Positions 23,593-31,439 of a stretch of 37,748 bases of DNA are shown one piece after another (positions within the stretch are counted from its first letter, which is position 1; every line of letters starts with the position of its first letter). The translations under genes were made by a program, and so were the position numbers. This stretch comes from an uncultured Eubacteriales bacterium (GTDB lineage: Bacteria; Bacillota; Clostridia; Oscillospirales; Oscillospiraceae). The notes under the pieces are model-generated. The model was not told the origin of the DNA, did not search any database, and worked only from the letters and a program-made list of their open reading frames with translations. The stretch covers positions 1 to 37,748 of the forward strand of contig CAKTSK010000018.1 of assembly GCA_934597725.1 (NCBI GenBank), read 5' to 3'.

Positions 23593-24051
23593 TTACGTTT
23601 TCAGCAGCGCGGCAAGCAAGCCCCGGCATCCCTCGGACACATCCTGCCAGGTGGCTTCAAAGTCGCCTGTGTACCAGGGATCGGCAACCTCCCGTCCGGG
23701 GCGGTCTGTGTAATCCATCAGGAGACGGATCTTGCCCTCAGGATCTCCACCGCAGAGATGGCGCATGTTCTTCAGGTTGGCCCGGTCCATGCCGATCAGC
23801 AGGTCGTACTGCTCATAGTCGCGGCTCCGAAGCTGCCGGGCTGTCTTGCCGGCGCTATCGATCCCATGCTCGGCCAGCTTCCGGCGGGCGGGCGGATAGA
23901 CAGGGTTGCCGATCTCCTCGGTGCTGGTGGCTGCGGACCCGATCTGGAACTCCCCTTCCAGCCCAGCTTGCTTCACCAGCTCTTTCATCACAAACTCAGC
24001 CATCGGGCTTCTGCAAATGTTGCCGTGGCAGAGGAAAAGTATCTTGGTCAT
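23593..24051 (-). CDS. Low-molecular-weight protein tyrosine phosphatase
   Basis: 152 residues, the standard size. The P-loop CHGNICRSP near the N-terminus gives nucleophile Cys8 and Arg14 (C-x5-R-S), and the general acid Asp124 lies in DPWY (124-127). Such phosphatases act in the cytoplasm and often regulate capsule or exopolysaccharide tyrosine kinases, or arginine-phosphate stress tags. No tyrosine kinase gene is next to it. It sits immediately upstream of, and divergent from, the c-di-GMP/polysaccharide cluster. Candidate promoter 24092-24120. Confidence 0.95.
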   Translation of the reverse strand: MTKILFLCHGNICRSPMAEFVMKELVKQAGLEGEFQIGSAATSTEEIGNPVYPPARRKLAEHGIDSAGKTARQLRSRDYEQYDLLIGMDRANLKNMRHLCGGDPEGKIRLLMDYTDRPGREVADPWYTGDFEATWQDVSEGCRGLLAALLKT

Positions 24052-24091
24052 TTTCCGTTCGCTCCATCTTAATTTGTTTGCTGTTTCTGTT

Positions 24092-24120
24092 AATATAGCA
24101 TGGAACCTTTCATTCGTCGA
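24092..24120 (-). promoter_or_regulatory. Candidate promoter of the phosphatase gene
   Basis: Minus-strand TCGACG (24115-24120), 17-nt spacer, TATATT (24092-24097), about 40 nt before the ATG. Confidence 0.5.
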
Positions 24121-24160
24121 GTACGATTTTCAAACCCGGCAAAAATATACGATTTTTCCA

Positions 24161-24189
24161 TGTACAAACCATCCATATTTTGATAGAAT
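24161..24189 (+). promoter_or_regulatory. Candidate promoter of the EAL protein gene
   Basis: TGTACA (24161-24166), 17-nt spacer, TAGAAT (24184-24189). It implies a leader of about 180 nt that contains the palindrome series at 24264-24323. Confidence 0.55.
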
Positions 24190-24191
24190 AT

Positions 24192-24323
24192 GAATATATA
24201 TATTCTTTTGACGAAAGACCACTCTCTGCCAAAGCAGGTTTCCTCGCTGAAGAACTGGGTATCAAACAGCACATATGTGCTGTTTGCCTTGTGTACACAA
24301 GGCAGCAGGTGTCTCTCTGCTGC
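24192..24323 (+). repeat. Series of palindromes in the EAL gene leader
   Basis: In order: a 14-bp palindrome at 24192-24205 (GAATATATATATTC); a perfect 22-bp palindrome at 24264-24285 (half-site AAACAGCACAT); a perfect 20-bp palindrome at 24285-24304 (half-site TGCCTTGTGT) that shares one base with the previous one; and a hairpin with 7-bp arms GCAGCAG (24302-24308) and CTGCTGC (24317-24323). A CTGC/GCAG mini-hairpin lies just before them. They could be stacked operator sites or a structured RNA leader. No known riboswitch consensus is recognised. Confidence 0.75.
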
Positions 24324-24377
24324 AAATTTTCCCGTCATCTCCTTCCAGGGGCAGCGCAAAGAAAGAAGATTTTGAAC

Positions 24378-26612
24378 ATGAAAAAACAAGTTGATCCTTC
24401 CGTGTTCCCCCCAAAACACGTCTCCGTTCAGTATGTCCTTCCCATACTGATCAATGTTGTCCTGCTGACCGTCGTGCTGGCAGCGCTATGGATGAACACC
24501 GTGGACATGAACCGGCAGCTGCAGGAGAATACAAAGCGGTATGCAGACGACGTGTCCGCGCAGCTGGCCAGCAATATCTCCTACCGGATGCAGACCAGAG
24601 AGACCTATATCCGCAATCTGGCAGACACCTTTTCCGACATGCCAGAGTCCCTGTTGACGGAGGAGCTGCTGGACCGCAAGGCAGAGTATCTGGAGATGGA
24701 AGATATTTTTTTGGTGCACGCCGATGGCTCCACCAGCCTTGCCAACAAAGAGGACGCCAGCCTGAACAAGTATCTGGCAGAACATCCCGAGATCTATGAC
24801 GAACCACAGATCTTTTTCACCGACAACAACGAAGTCTTTTTTTCCGCGCCCATCCACCGCGAAACAGGCGAAACTTCCTTGCTCGTGGGGACCCGGTCCA
24901 ACGCCCTGCTGCAGCAGATGCTCCAGAACGCAGACTTCCAGAACCATGGGCTGTGCTGTATCGTGGACAAGGACGGCACGGTCATCGTTTCCCCCACAGA
25001 CGAAGCCCCCTTCGCCGAACTCAATGATATCTTCAAGGAAAGCAGCTCTACAGAAGACGCCGAGGAAGGGCAGCGGGTGTTAGAAGACATCAATTCCCAC
25101 CGCTCCGGCGTGGCGCAATTCAACAGCGTCGGCGAAGATCCGATCCATTTGGGATATGACTTTTTGGGGATCAACGACTGGATGCTGCTGACGCTGGTCA
25201 CAGCCGACCTGTTCAGCAGCGACACCGCACCGTATCTGGTCAGATATATCGTGGTCATCTGTTTTCTTTTCCTTGTGACAGCCGCGATCCTCTGTTCCGT
25301 GGCCTGGTATTATCACCGCACGATGAAGCAGATCCAGTCCGTCGCACTGACCGATCCTTTGACCGGCGGCTACAATGACCTGGCCTTTCGGATCGACTGC
25401 CAGTCGCTGCTCCTGGAGCATCCAGAGCGGTGCTATGCGATCATCTACCTGAACATCCGGCGGTTCAAGCAGTTTAACGAGCAATTTGGCGTCCAATGCG
25501 GGGATGACCTGCTGCGGCAGATCTACCAGCAGCTCCACAGCGACCTGCAGAAGGGAGAGCTGCTGAGCCGCAGCGCCGAAGACCACTTCTATCTGCTGCT
25601 GGAATGCGCGGATGAGGCCTCTGTGCAGCAGCGCCTGGAGGGTATGCTGAACAATGTGGATCATCTGCTCTCCCGGGAGTTCCCCTTTGCACAGGTCCTG
25701 TTTGACCAAGGGGCCTATCTGATCCAGGAGCGGGACGCCGATTTCATCCTGCTCTCGGACCGGGCAAAGGCGGCCAGCGCTTACTCCCAGGGGGGGGACG
25801 CCTGCCAGTTTTACGACACCGCCCTGGGGAACCGGCTGGAACGGGAGCTTGCGCTGGACGCTTCCTTCCCGCATGCCATCGAACACCATGAATTTCAGCT
25901 CTATATCCAGCCCAAGGTGCGGCCCGGCCAAGAGACCGCGCACAGCGGCGAGGTGCTGGTCCGCTGGCAGCATCCTGTGTTCGGCCTGCTGTCTCCGGGA
26001 GACTTCATCCCTCTCTTCGAGCGCAGCGGGAAGATCTGTGACCTGGATTTCTATATGTTTGAAGAGACCTGCCGGCTGCTGAAAGGCTGGCTTGCCGAAG
26101 GGCGCGCTCTGCCGCTCTCCGTCAACCTCTCCCGTGCCCACCTCATTTCCAGCGATCTCTCTTTCCTGGATCGTCTCAAGGCGCTCAAAGAGCAATATGA
26201 GATCCCGGACGGCCTCATCGAATTGGAGCTGACCGAGTCGCTGATGCTGGAGCGGCAGAATTTCCGCCTGGCGATGACCATGATCGACCGCATCCGTGAG
26301 ATCGGATTTCTATGTTCTATCGACGATTTTGGCTTTGGATATTCCTCCCTGGCCCTGCTAAAGGACCTGAACGTGACGGCGGTAAAGCTGGACCGGCAGT
26401 TTTTCCTGGATGAGAGCAAAAAGTCCTGGCTGGTCGTGGGACAGCTCATCCAGCTGGCGCACAGGCTGAATATTACGGTCGTGGCCGAGGGCATCGAGAC
26501 ACGGGAGCAGGTGGAACAGCTTCAGAGACGGGACTGCGATCTGGTACAGGGCTACGTCTATGCAAAGCCCATGCAGGTCTCTGATTTTGAACGCTGGCCC
26601 GCACAAGCGTGA
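24378..26612 (+). CDS. Membrane c-di-GMP phosphodiesterase: dCache sensor, degenerate GGDEF, EAL
   Basis: 744 residues. Transmembrane helices at about 18-40 and 290-311 flank an extracellular dCache-like sensor (45-285). The GGDEF domain (325-485) is dead: the signature is RSAEDHF (398-404) and the metal aspartates are replaced (YLNIRRFK). The EAL domain (495-744) keeps the usual catalytic set: Glu525 (EVL in place of EAL), Arg529, Asn583, Glu617, Asp649/Asp650 (DDFG), Lys670, Glu704, Glu707 and Gln724. It should hydrolyse c-di-GMP in response to an external ligand. Start taken at 24378; the upstream open frame lies in the structured leader. First of the c-di-GMP genes upstream of the envelope cluster. 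Confidence 0.93.
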   Translation: MKKQVDPSVFPPKHVSVQYVLPILINVVLLTVVLAALWMNTVDMNRQLQENTKRYADDVSAQLASNISYRMQTRETYIRNLADTFSDMPESLLTEELLDRKAEYLEMEDIFLVHADGSTSLANKEDASLNKYLAEHPEIYDEPQIFFTDNNEVFFSAPIHRETGETSLLVGTRSNALLQQMLQNADFQNHGLCCIVDKDGTVIVSPTDEAPFAELNDIFKESSSTEDAEEGQRVLEDINSHRSGVAQFNSVGEDPIHLGYDFLGINDWMLLTLVTADLFSSDTAPYLVRYIVVICFLFLVTAAILCSVAWYYHRTMKQIQSVALTDPLTGGYNDLAFRIDCQSLLLEHPERCYAIIYLNIRRFKQFNEQFGVQCGDDLLRQIYQQLHSDLQKGELLSRSAEDHFYLLLECADEASVQQRLEGMLNNVDHLLSREFPFAQVLFDQGAYLIQERDADFILLSDRAKAASAYSQGGDACQFYDTALGNRLERELALDASFPHAIEHHEFQLYIQPKVRPGQETAHSGEVLVRWQHPVFGLLSPGDFIPLFERSGKICDLDFYMFEETCRLLKGWLAEGRALPLSVNLSRAHLISSDLSFLDRLKALKEQYEIPDGLIELELTESLMLERQNFRLAMTMIDRIREIGFLCSIDDFGFGYSSLALLKDLNVTAVKLDRQFFLDESKKSWLVVGQLIQLAHRLNITVVAEGIETREQVEQLQRRDCDLVQGYVYAKPMQVSDFERWPAQA

Positions 26613-26822
26613 GGCAGCCGAAAACAGGAACTGCGGAGGAGGAGCATTCCCCTCTGCGTCTGCTCTTTTGTGCTGCAGTCTGAGCGTATCGGAAAGGGAC
26701 GCATTCACATCATAACACCAAAGCGCTGGAAACATCACCTGATCGATATCGCGCAGCAGAGAACGGACAGATGCCATTCTTGTCCTGTGTATCCGTGATA
26801 AAAGTAGAGGAGGGAACCCGGT

Positions 26823-27848
26823 TTGGAACAGTTAAAGATGCAGCTTACCAGTGCGAATATCTACAAAAATCGACTGACTGTCGCATTGAAGGCGGCAAAG
26901 ATCTGTGTGTTTGAAGTAGATCTGACCCGCCAACTCTATACTTTTTTTGAAAATGCCGAGGATATCTTCGGGATCTCCGGCGAAGAGATCCTGTCCCATG
27001 TACAGCCATACAGCGCGCTGTGTCCAGAGGAATACCAAAAGGCGGTATCGTCCTACTTTGCCCACCCGGACGACATGGCGGTCATCGCAGAAGCCTTTGA
27101 CCGCGTCTTCCGCGGACAGCAGGTGACCTATGAGGCCCGCATGAGGGCGGGAAACTCTGCCTTCCGCTGGTGCAAGCTGGACGTCGTCCCGATCCTGGAC
27201 AACGGCCGCCCCGTCCGCATGATCGGGGTGATCACCGATATTTCGGAATCTCGAAAGAAAAAGGAACTGCTGGAGCAGAAGGTGAACCTGGACGGCTTCA
27301 CCGGTCTGTGGAACAAGAAATACTCCATCTCTGCCATCCGCTCGGCGCTGGAACAGGCGCCGGAGGGCAGGCACGCCCTGCTCATGATGGATGTGGACGA
27401 CTTCAAGCGCTTTAACGATACCTATGGACACGCCGAGGGCGACCGGCTTTTGCTGGCCATATCCGACCGACTGGCGCACACCTTCTGCCAGGACAGCATC
27501 GTGGGGCGGTTTGGCGGGGACGAGTTTATCGTGTTCATCCGTGGTCTTCAAGGCGGCCAGGACGAGGCGCGCCTGCAGCGGGAGATCGAAAGCATTGCCC
27601 GGGTGGAGCACGAGGATCTCTTTGCCACGATCAGCATCGGGACAGCCTTTTATCCCAAGGACGGCACAAGTTTTGAAGCCCTGTTTGAGCAGGCCGACAA
27701 GATGCTGTATCAGGAAAAATCGAAAAAGGGGCACAAAGTTTCTTTTCTGAAAGCCTCTGCGCCCGAGGCGCAGGAAAAGGGGGACAAGCTTTCCCCGGAA
27801 GAATCCAGCGAAAGGAGCAAACCAGCCAATGAATTCCCTGACATTTGA
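26823..27848 (+). CDS. PAS-GGDEF diguanylate cyclase
   Basis: 341 residues, no transmembrane segment. A PAS domain (about 18-145, ending VRMIGVITDISESR) precedes a GGDEF domain (150-315). The signature FGGDEF is intact (231-235), as are MDVDDFKRFND (metal Asp190 and Asp193 region) and YGHAEGD. No RxxD inhibitory site precedes GGDEF (CQDSIVGRF), so product inhibition may be absent. The tail (315-341) is hydrophilic. The start is TTG with AGAGGAGGG 8 nt upstream. The 210-nt gap before it holds no clear promoter. The end overlaps the next cyclase gene by 20 nt, so the two are coupled. Confidence 0.92.
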   Translation: MEQLKMQLTSANIYKNRLTVALKAAKICVFEVDLTRQLYTFFENAEDIFGISGEEILSHVQPYSALCPEEYQKAVSSYFAHPDDMAVIAEAFDRVFRGQQVTYEARMRAGNSAFRWCKLDVVPILDNGRPVRMIGVITDISESRKKKELLEQKVNLDGFTGLWNKKYSISAIRSALEQAPEGRHALLMMDVDDFKRFNDTYGHAEGDRLLLAISDRLAHTFCQDSIVGRFGGDEFIVFIRGLQGGQDEARLQREIESIARVEHEDLFATISIGTAFYPKDGTSFEALFEQADKMLYQEKSKKGHKVSFLKASAPEAQEKGDKLSPEESSERSKPANEFPDI

Positions 27849-29151
27849 ACCGGCACCCAAAGGAACCCGTTTGCCGGAGCACGCCGCTGAGTTATTGACC
27901 GCCCTGGACCAGCTTTTCCTGTCTGTGGTCAAGCTGGAACTGGATACCGGCAGAGCCTGGCTGCTCCAGAGCCGGGGGCAGAAGGACCGGCAGCCCTATG
28001 CGTTCGACTGGGAGGAGTACATCCGCTTTTATCAGACCTTTTTGGACCCGGACGAGGCCGAGAAGCTGGCCTCCTCCTTTTCCCTGTCCCACCTGAACCA
28101 GCTGTGGGCCGAGGGCAGCCCCCAGCATCTGATCAGCCTGTTCTGCCGGCCGGAGACCGCGCTGGACTGGCTGGAGGTCATGATTCGCTTTTCCACGGAC
28201 AAGAAGCTCCCTGTGGCCTATATCATCACCCGCCAGAGGGGGGACAATTATCTGCTGCGGCGGATCATCGACCTGTATGTCTATAACAGCTGCGATTGCT
28301 TTTATTACCTGGACGCCAACCACAACAGCTGCACGATGTTCAGCGGAAAGGAAGACACTCCCCTGCCGCCGCCGGTCTGCATCGACTATTCCGCAGAGAT
28401 GGTCAAATACACCAAAAAGTTCGTTGTCCCGGAGGACCAGGAAATGGTCATTTACGAAATGAGCCTGGAGCGGGTCCTCTCCGTTCTGGAGCATCAGGAG
28501 TCACATGCCCTGACCTGTGGTATGCGGGACAAAAACGGTGCCTATACCCGCAAGCGGGTGGAGTTTCGCTACTATAACCGGGCGCGGCGAATGATCCTGC
28601 TCACCCGCACCGACATCACCCAGCTGTATGAGGAACAGCAGCGCCAAACCCAAGAACTGGAAAGCGCGCTGCTGCGGGCGCAGACCGACCCGCTGACCGG
28701 CCTTTGGAGCTATCAGGGCATTCAGGAGGTGGTGAAGCAGGGGCTGGAACACCTGACCAAAAAAGCGGCAATCTTTTTCCTTGACCTGGACGACTTCAAG
28801 CTGATAAACGACACCTACGGCCACGCGGAAGGCGACCGCGCCCTGCGGACCGTGGCAGACATCCTCAGGCGGAACATCCGTGCCGAGGATCACGCCGCCC
28901 GCGTCGGCGGCGACGAGTTTGTGGTGTTTCTCAGCAGCATTCCCTCTGCCGAGGCAGCAAAAGACTGCGCCCGGCGGATCTGCGGCCAGTTGGCGGAAAT
29001 CCAGCTGGAACCTACCGGAGCACGGATCTCCGGCAGTATCGGGATCGCGATCGCCCCCGAAGAAGGGGCAGACTATGAAACCCTGGTGAAAAAGGCAGAC
29101 AGCAAGGCCTATCGTGCCAAATCCAATGGCAAAAATCAGTTTGCCATCTGA
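27829..29151 (+). CDS. Diguanylate cyclase with PAS-like sensor region
   Basis: 440 residues, soluble. The N-terminal half (about 20-265) has a PAS-like strand/helix pattern with a tract DCFYYLDANHNSCTM (156-170) and ends VEFRYYNRARRMILLTRTDIT, a form seen before GGDEF domains in gut Clostridia. After a coiled coil (266-285) comes an active-looking GGDEF domain: FFLDLDDFKLINDTYGHAEGD, split at 316-336, and VGGDEF (GGDEF 360-364). RAED (351-354) is a proper RxxD inhibitory site, so, unlike its neighbour, this enzyme should be feedback-controlled. The ATG overlaps the preceding cyclase gene by 20 nt. Confidence 0.92.
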   Translation: MNSLTFEPAPKGTRLPEHAAELLTALDQLFLSVVKLELDTGRAWLLQSRGQKDRQPYAFDWEEYIRFYQTFLDPDEAEKLASSFSLSHLNQLWAEGSPQHLISLFCRPETALDWLEVMIRFSTDKKLPVAYIITRQRGDNYLLRRIIDLYVYNSCDCFYYLDANHNSCTMFSGKEDTPLPPPVCIDYSAEMVKYTKKFVVPEDQEMVIYEMSLERVLSVLEHQESHALTCGMRDKNGAYTRKRVEFRYYNRARRMILLTRTDITQLYEEQQRQTQELESALLRAQTDPLTGLWSYQGIQEVVKQGLEHLTKKAAIFFLDLDDFKLINDTYGHAEGDRALRTVADILRRNIRAEDHAARVGGDEFVVFLSSIPSAEAAKDCARRICGQLAEIQLEPTGARISGSIGIAIAPEEGADYETLVKKADSKAYRAKSNGKNQFAI

Positions 29152-29292
29152 GCCACGATAAAGAACACGGCACGGGAGTCAGCTTGCTTGTGCGTATCGC
29201 AGTGTTCTGTCGATGCCATGAGGTTGCCCGACCAGGCGGGGTCCGGCGATACAATATGACAGGGACGTCCCCTTGGGATCGTCTGCCAGGTG

Positions 29293-29326
29293 CCGCAGTA
29301 CAAGGAGCTTTGTACTGCGGTTTTTT
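29293..29326 (+). terminator. Intrinsic terminator between cyclase and VTC genes
   Basis: An 11-bp perfect stem, CCGCAGTACAA (29293-29303) with TTGTACTGCGG (29310-29320), a 6-nt loop, then six T. It ends 39 nt before the VTC start. The rest of the 214-nt gap has a TACAAT (29250-29255) that could be a -10, and a GGGACGTCCC palindrome that competes with a TCCC/GGGA hairpin. Confidence 0.88.
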
Positions 29327-29365
29327 ATCTTCATGCACAGCCTCCTGGCGGAAGGGAGGACATTT

Positions 29366-30088
29366 TTGAGACAGGTATTGCGAAATGAGCGGAAGTTTTT
29401 GATCGGCGCCGCAGAGTTTATGGCAAAAAAGCACCTGCTCCGACAGCTGCTCCGCGAAGACCCCCATAACGGACCGGAGGGATATCTCATTCGTTCCCTC
29501 TACTTTGATACAGAATACGACGGCGATTTTTTCGACAAGGAGTTCGGCCTGGAGGTGCGGAAAAAACTGCGCCTGCGGCTCTATGACCCCTGCGGAGACT
29601 TCGCCCTGCTGGAGATGAAGCAAAAACAAGGGACCCAGCAGCGCAAGCGCTCCCTGCGGCTGCGCCGGGAGGATGCACAGCGGATGATCCAGTGCGACTA
29701 CACTCCCCTGCTCCGGTACCCGTCGCCCTTTGCCGCCGAGTGCTACGCCCTGATGCAGACCCGGTGCTACCGGCCCCGCGCCATTGTGGCCTACCGCCGG
29801 CTGGCCTTTCTCGCCAGAGAGAACAACATCCGCGTCACCTTTGACCACCGGATTGAGGCCACCCAGAGCAGCTTCCGTCTCTTTGACCCGGACCTGCTGA
29901 CGGTCCCGGTGATGGACCGGAGCCAGGCGGTGCTGGAGGTCAAATACAACAGCTTCCTGCTCAGCTACATCAAGGATCTGCTGCGCGACATCGACCGAAG
30001 CGAACTATCGGTCAGCAAATACAGCATGGCCCGGCATCTCAGCTACCACAACCATCTGTACAGCTTTTACAGAACCAAGGCGATCTGA
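29366..30088 (+). CDS. VTC-domain polyphosphate polymerase
   Basis: 240 residues, a bacterial VTC tunnel domain. Characteristic elements: RNERKFLI at the start, SLYFDTEYDGDFFDK, KLRLRLYD, an ALLEMKQKQG-type strand with basic residues (QQRKRSLRLRR), IVAYRRLAF, IRVTFDHRI and AVLEVKYN near the end. VTC domains make polyphosphate from ATP, with the basic tunnel and acidic metal ligands (here ExK and DxR type strands). The start is the TTG at 29366, with GGAAGGGAGGA 5 nt upstream; homology begins exactly there. In Firmicutes this gene is typically followed by DUF4956 and CotH genes, as here. A terminator stands between it and the cyclase genes. Confidence 0.92.
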   Translation: MRQVLRNERKFLIGAAEFMAKKHLLRQLLREDPHNGPEGYLIRSLYFDTEYDGDFFDKEFGLEVRKKLRLRLYDPCGDFALLEMKQKQGTQQRKRSLRLRREDAQRMIQCDYTPLLRYPSPFAAECYALMQTRCYRPRAIVAYRRLAFLARENNIRVTFDHRIEATQSSFRLFDPDLLTVPVMDRSQAVLEVKYNSFLLSYIKDLLRDIDRSELSVSKYSMARHLSYHNHLYSFYRTKAI

Positions 30089-30501
30089 CCCTCGAGCAGA
30101 TCATCATCCGAATCGCTGCGGCGCTGCTGCTGGGTCTGCTGCTCTTCCTCTCCTATGCCATCGCCCACCGGGGAACCATTTACAGCCGCAAGTTCAACGT
30201 GAGCCTGGTGATGCTGGCCGTGCTCACCGGGACGGTGATGATCGTCATCGGCAACAACATCGCCCTCTCCCTGGGCATGGTGGGCGCCCTGTCCATCGTC
30301 CGGTTCCGCACCGCCATCAAGGATTCCCGGGACACCATGTACCTGTTTTGGGCCATCATCGTGGGCATCTGCTGCGGCGTGGGCAGCTTCTTTGTGGCCG
30401 CTGCCCGGAAGAAAAACCCGGCGCTCAGCGACGACTTCTACGCCATCGAGGCCGTCGAATATGTGAACTTCGTCCTGCAGAACGATGAGATCTCCAACTG
30501 A
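30085..30501 (+). CDS. DUF4956 membrane protein, apparent CTG start
   Basis: 138 residues if begun at CTG 30085: TLEQIIIRIAAALLLG forms the first transmembrane helix, as in other DUF4956 proteins. Then come SYAIAHRGTIYSRKFNVSLVML, split over about 28-50, a helix, the hallmark GALSIVRFRTAIKDSRDT (split, near 70-87) and two more helices. The CTG overlaps the VTC stop (CTGA), mimicking the ATGA overlaps elsewhere in the window, with AAGG just upstream. The only standard start, GTG at 30199, would delete the first helix and half of the second. Function unknown; invariably linked to VTC polymerases and CotH kinases. Confidence 0.8.
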   Translation: MTLEQIIIRIAAALLLGLLLFLSYAIAHRGTIYSRKFNVSLVMLAVLTGTVMIVIGNNIALSLGMVGALSIVRFRTAIKDSRDTMYLFWAIIVGICCGVGSFFVAAARKKNPALSDDFYAIEAVEYVNFVLQNDEISN

Positions 30502-30521
30502 ACCGAAAGGGGGCGGGGCCC

Positions 30522-31439
30522 ATGAAATATAAGCTCTGGGGCGCACTGTTTTGCCTGTGCGCGGTGGCGTTGTCCCTGGCCGCCCCTTTGTTGGAGCGGC
30601 AGGGTCCGCCCCTGCGGTACCATCAGCACCGGGACGCACCCGCCAAGGCGGCGGAGACAAAGGGGGACGGCTTTGCCACCCATCTGCCCCTGGTGGAGAT
30701 CGACACCGGCGGGGTGGAGATCCCCGGCAGAATGGCCCATCGGGAGGATGGCGCCAAATACCTCATCACAACGGCAGAAGGCGCCGAATCGCTCTCTGCC
30801 CACATAGACATCGTGGACCAGGAAACGGCGTATAACCACCCCGGGGACCCCCCTGCCCTCAGTTCGGCGGTCACCATCCATGTCCGGGGCAATTCCTCCC
30901 GCTTCTTTGATAAGAGCAGCTATGCCATCCGGCTGGTGACAGAAGACGGCTCGAACAACCCCCAGCCGGTGATGGGGATGGATGCCCACCACGAGTGGGC
31001 GCTCCACGGCCCCTATCTGGACAAAACCCTGCTGCGCAACTATATGTGGTACAACATCGGCGGGGAGATCATGGACTACGCGCCCAACGTCCGCTTCTGC
31101 GAGGTGATGCTCAACGGGGCGTATCAGGGCGTCTATGTGATGACGGAAACGATCACCGCCGGGGATGACGGAGCCAGGCTCCCGCTGACCGTCAGCGCCA
31201 AGGACAATACCTTCAGCGGCTATCTGCTCCAGCTCAACAGTGCTTTCCCGCTGGTGGGGCATCAGTTCACCGATCAGTTTACATATTATACCAAACGCAC
31301 CTTGAGTACAACCAGGGCCGGGAGGAACCCCTCTGGCTGCTCCACGGCGTCTGGGTCAACGACTACATCCAAAATTCCCACCGGGACGCCTATGACCCGG
31401 ACTTTCTGGATGTGTTCCTGGAGGACTGCCGCACCGTAG
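30522..31439 (+). pseudogene. CotH kinase-like protein, 5' part (3' half lost)
   Basis: Begins with a signal peptide (about 5-22), then LPLVEIDTGG, the VRGNSSRFFDKSSYAIRL nucleotide-binding block (about 123-140), MGMDAHHEWALHGPYLDKT, LLRNYMWYN and EVMLNGAYQGVYVMTE, all CotH hallmarks. CotH proteins are atypical kinases that phosphorylate secreted or spore-coat proteins. Similarity stops near 31300, after FTYYTKRT. The remaining codons to 31439 are an out-of-frame reading of a different gene, so the expected C-terminal half with the catalytic Asp region is absent. Start ATG 30522 with AAGGGGG upstream. Confidence 0.88.

Noticed and set aside
24205..24378. c-di-GMP riboswitch in the leader of the EAL gene
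   Set aside because: None of the conserved GEMM-I or type II core sequences are visible; only simple palindromes.
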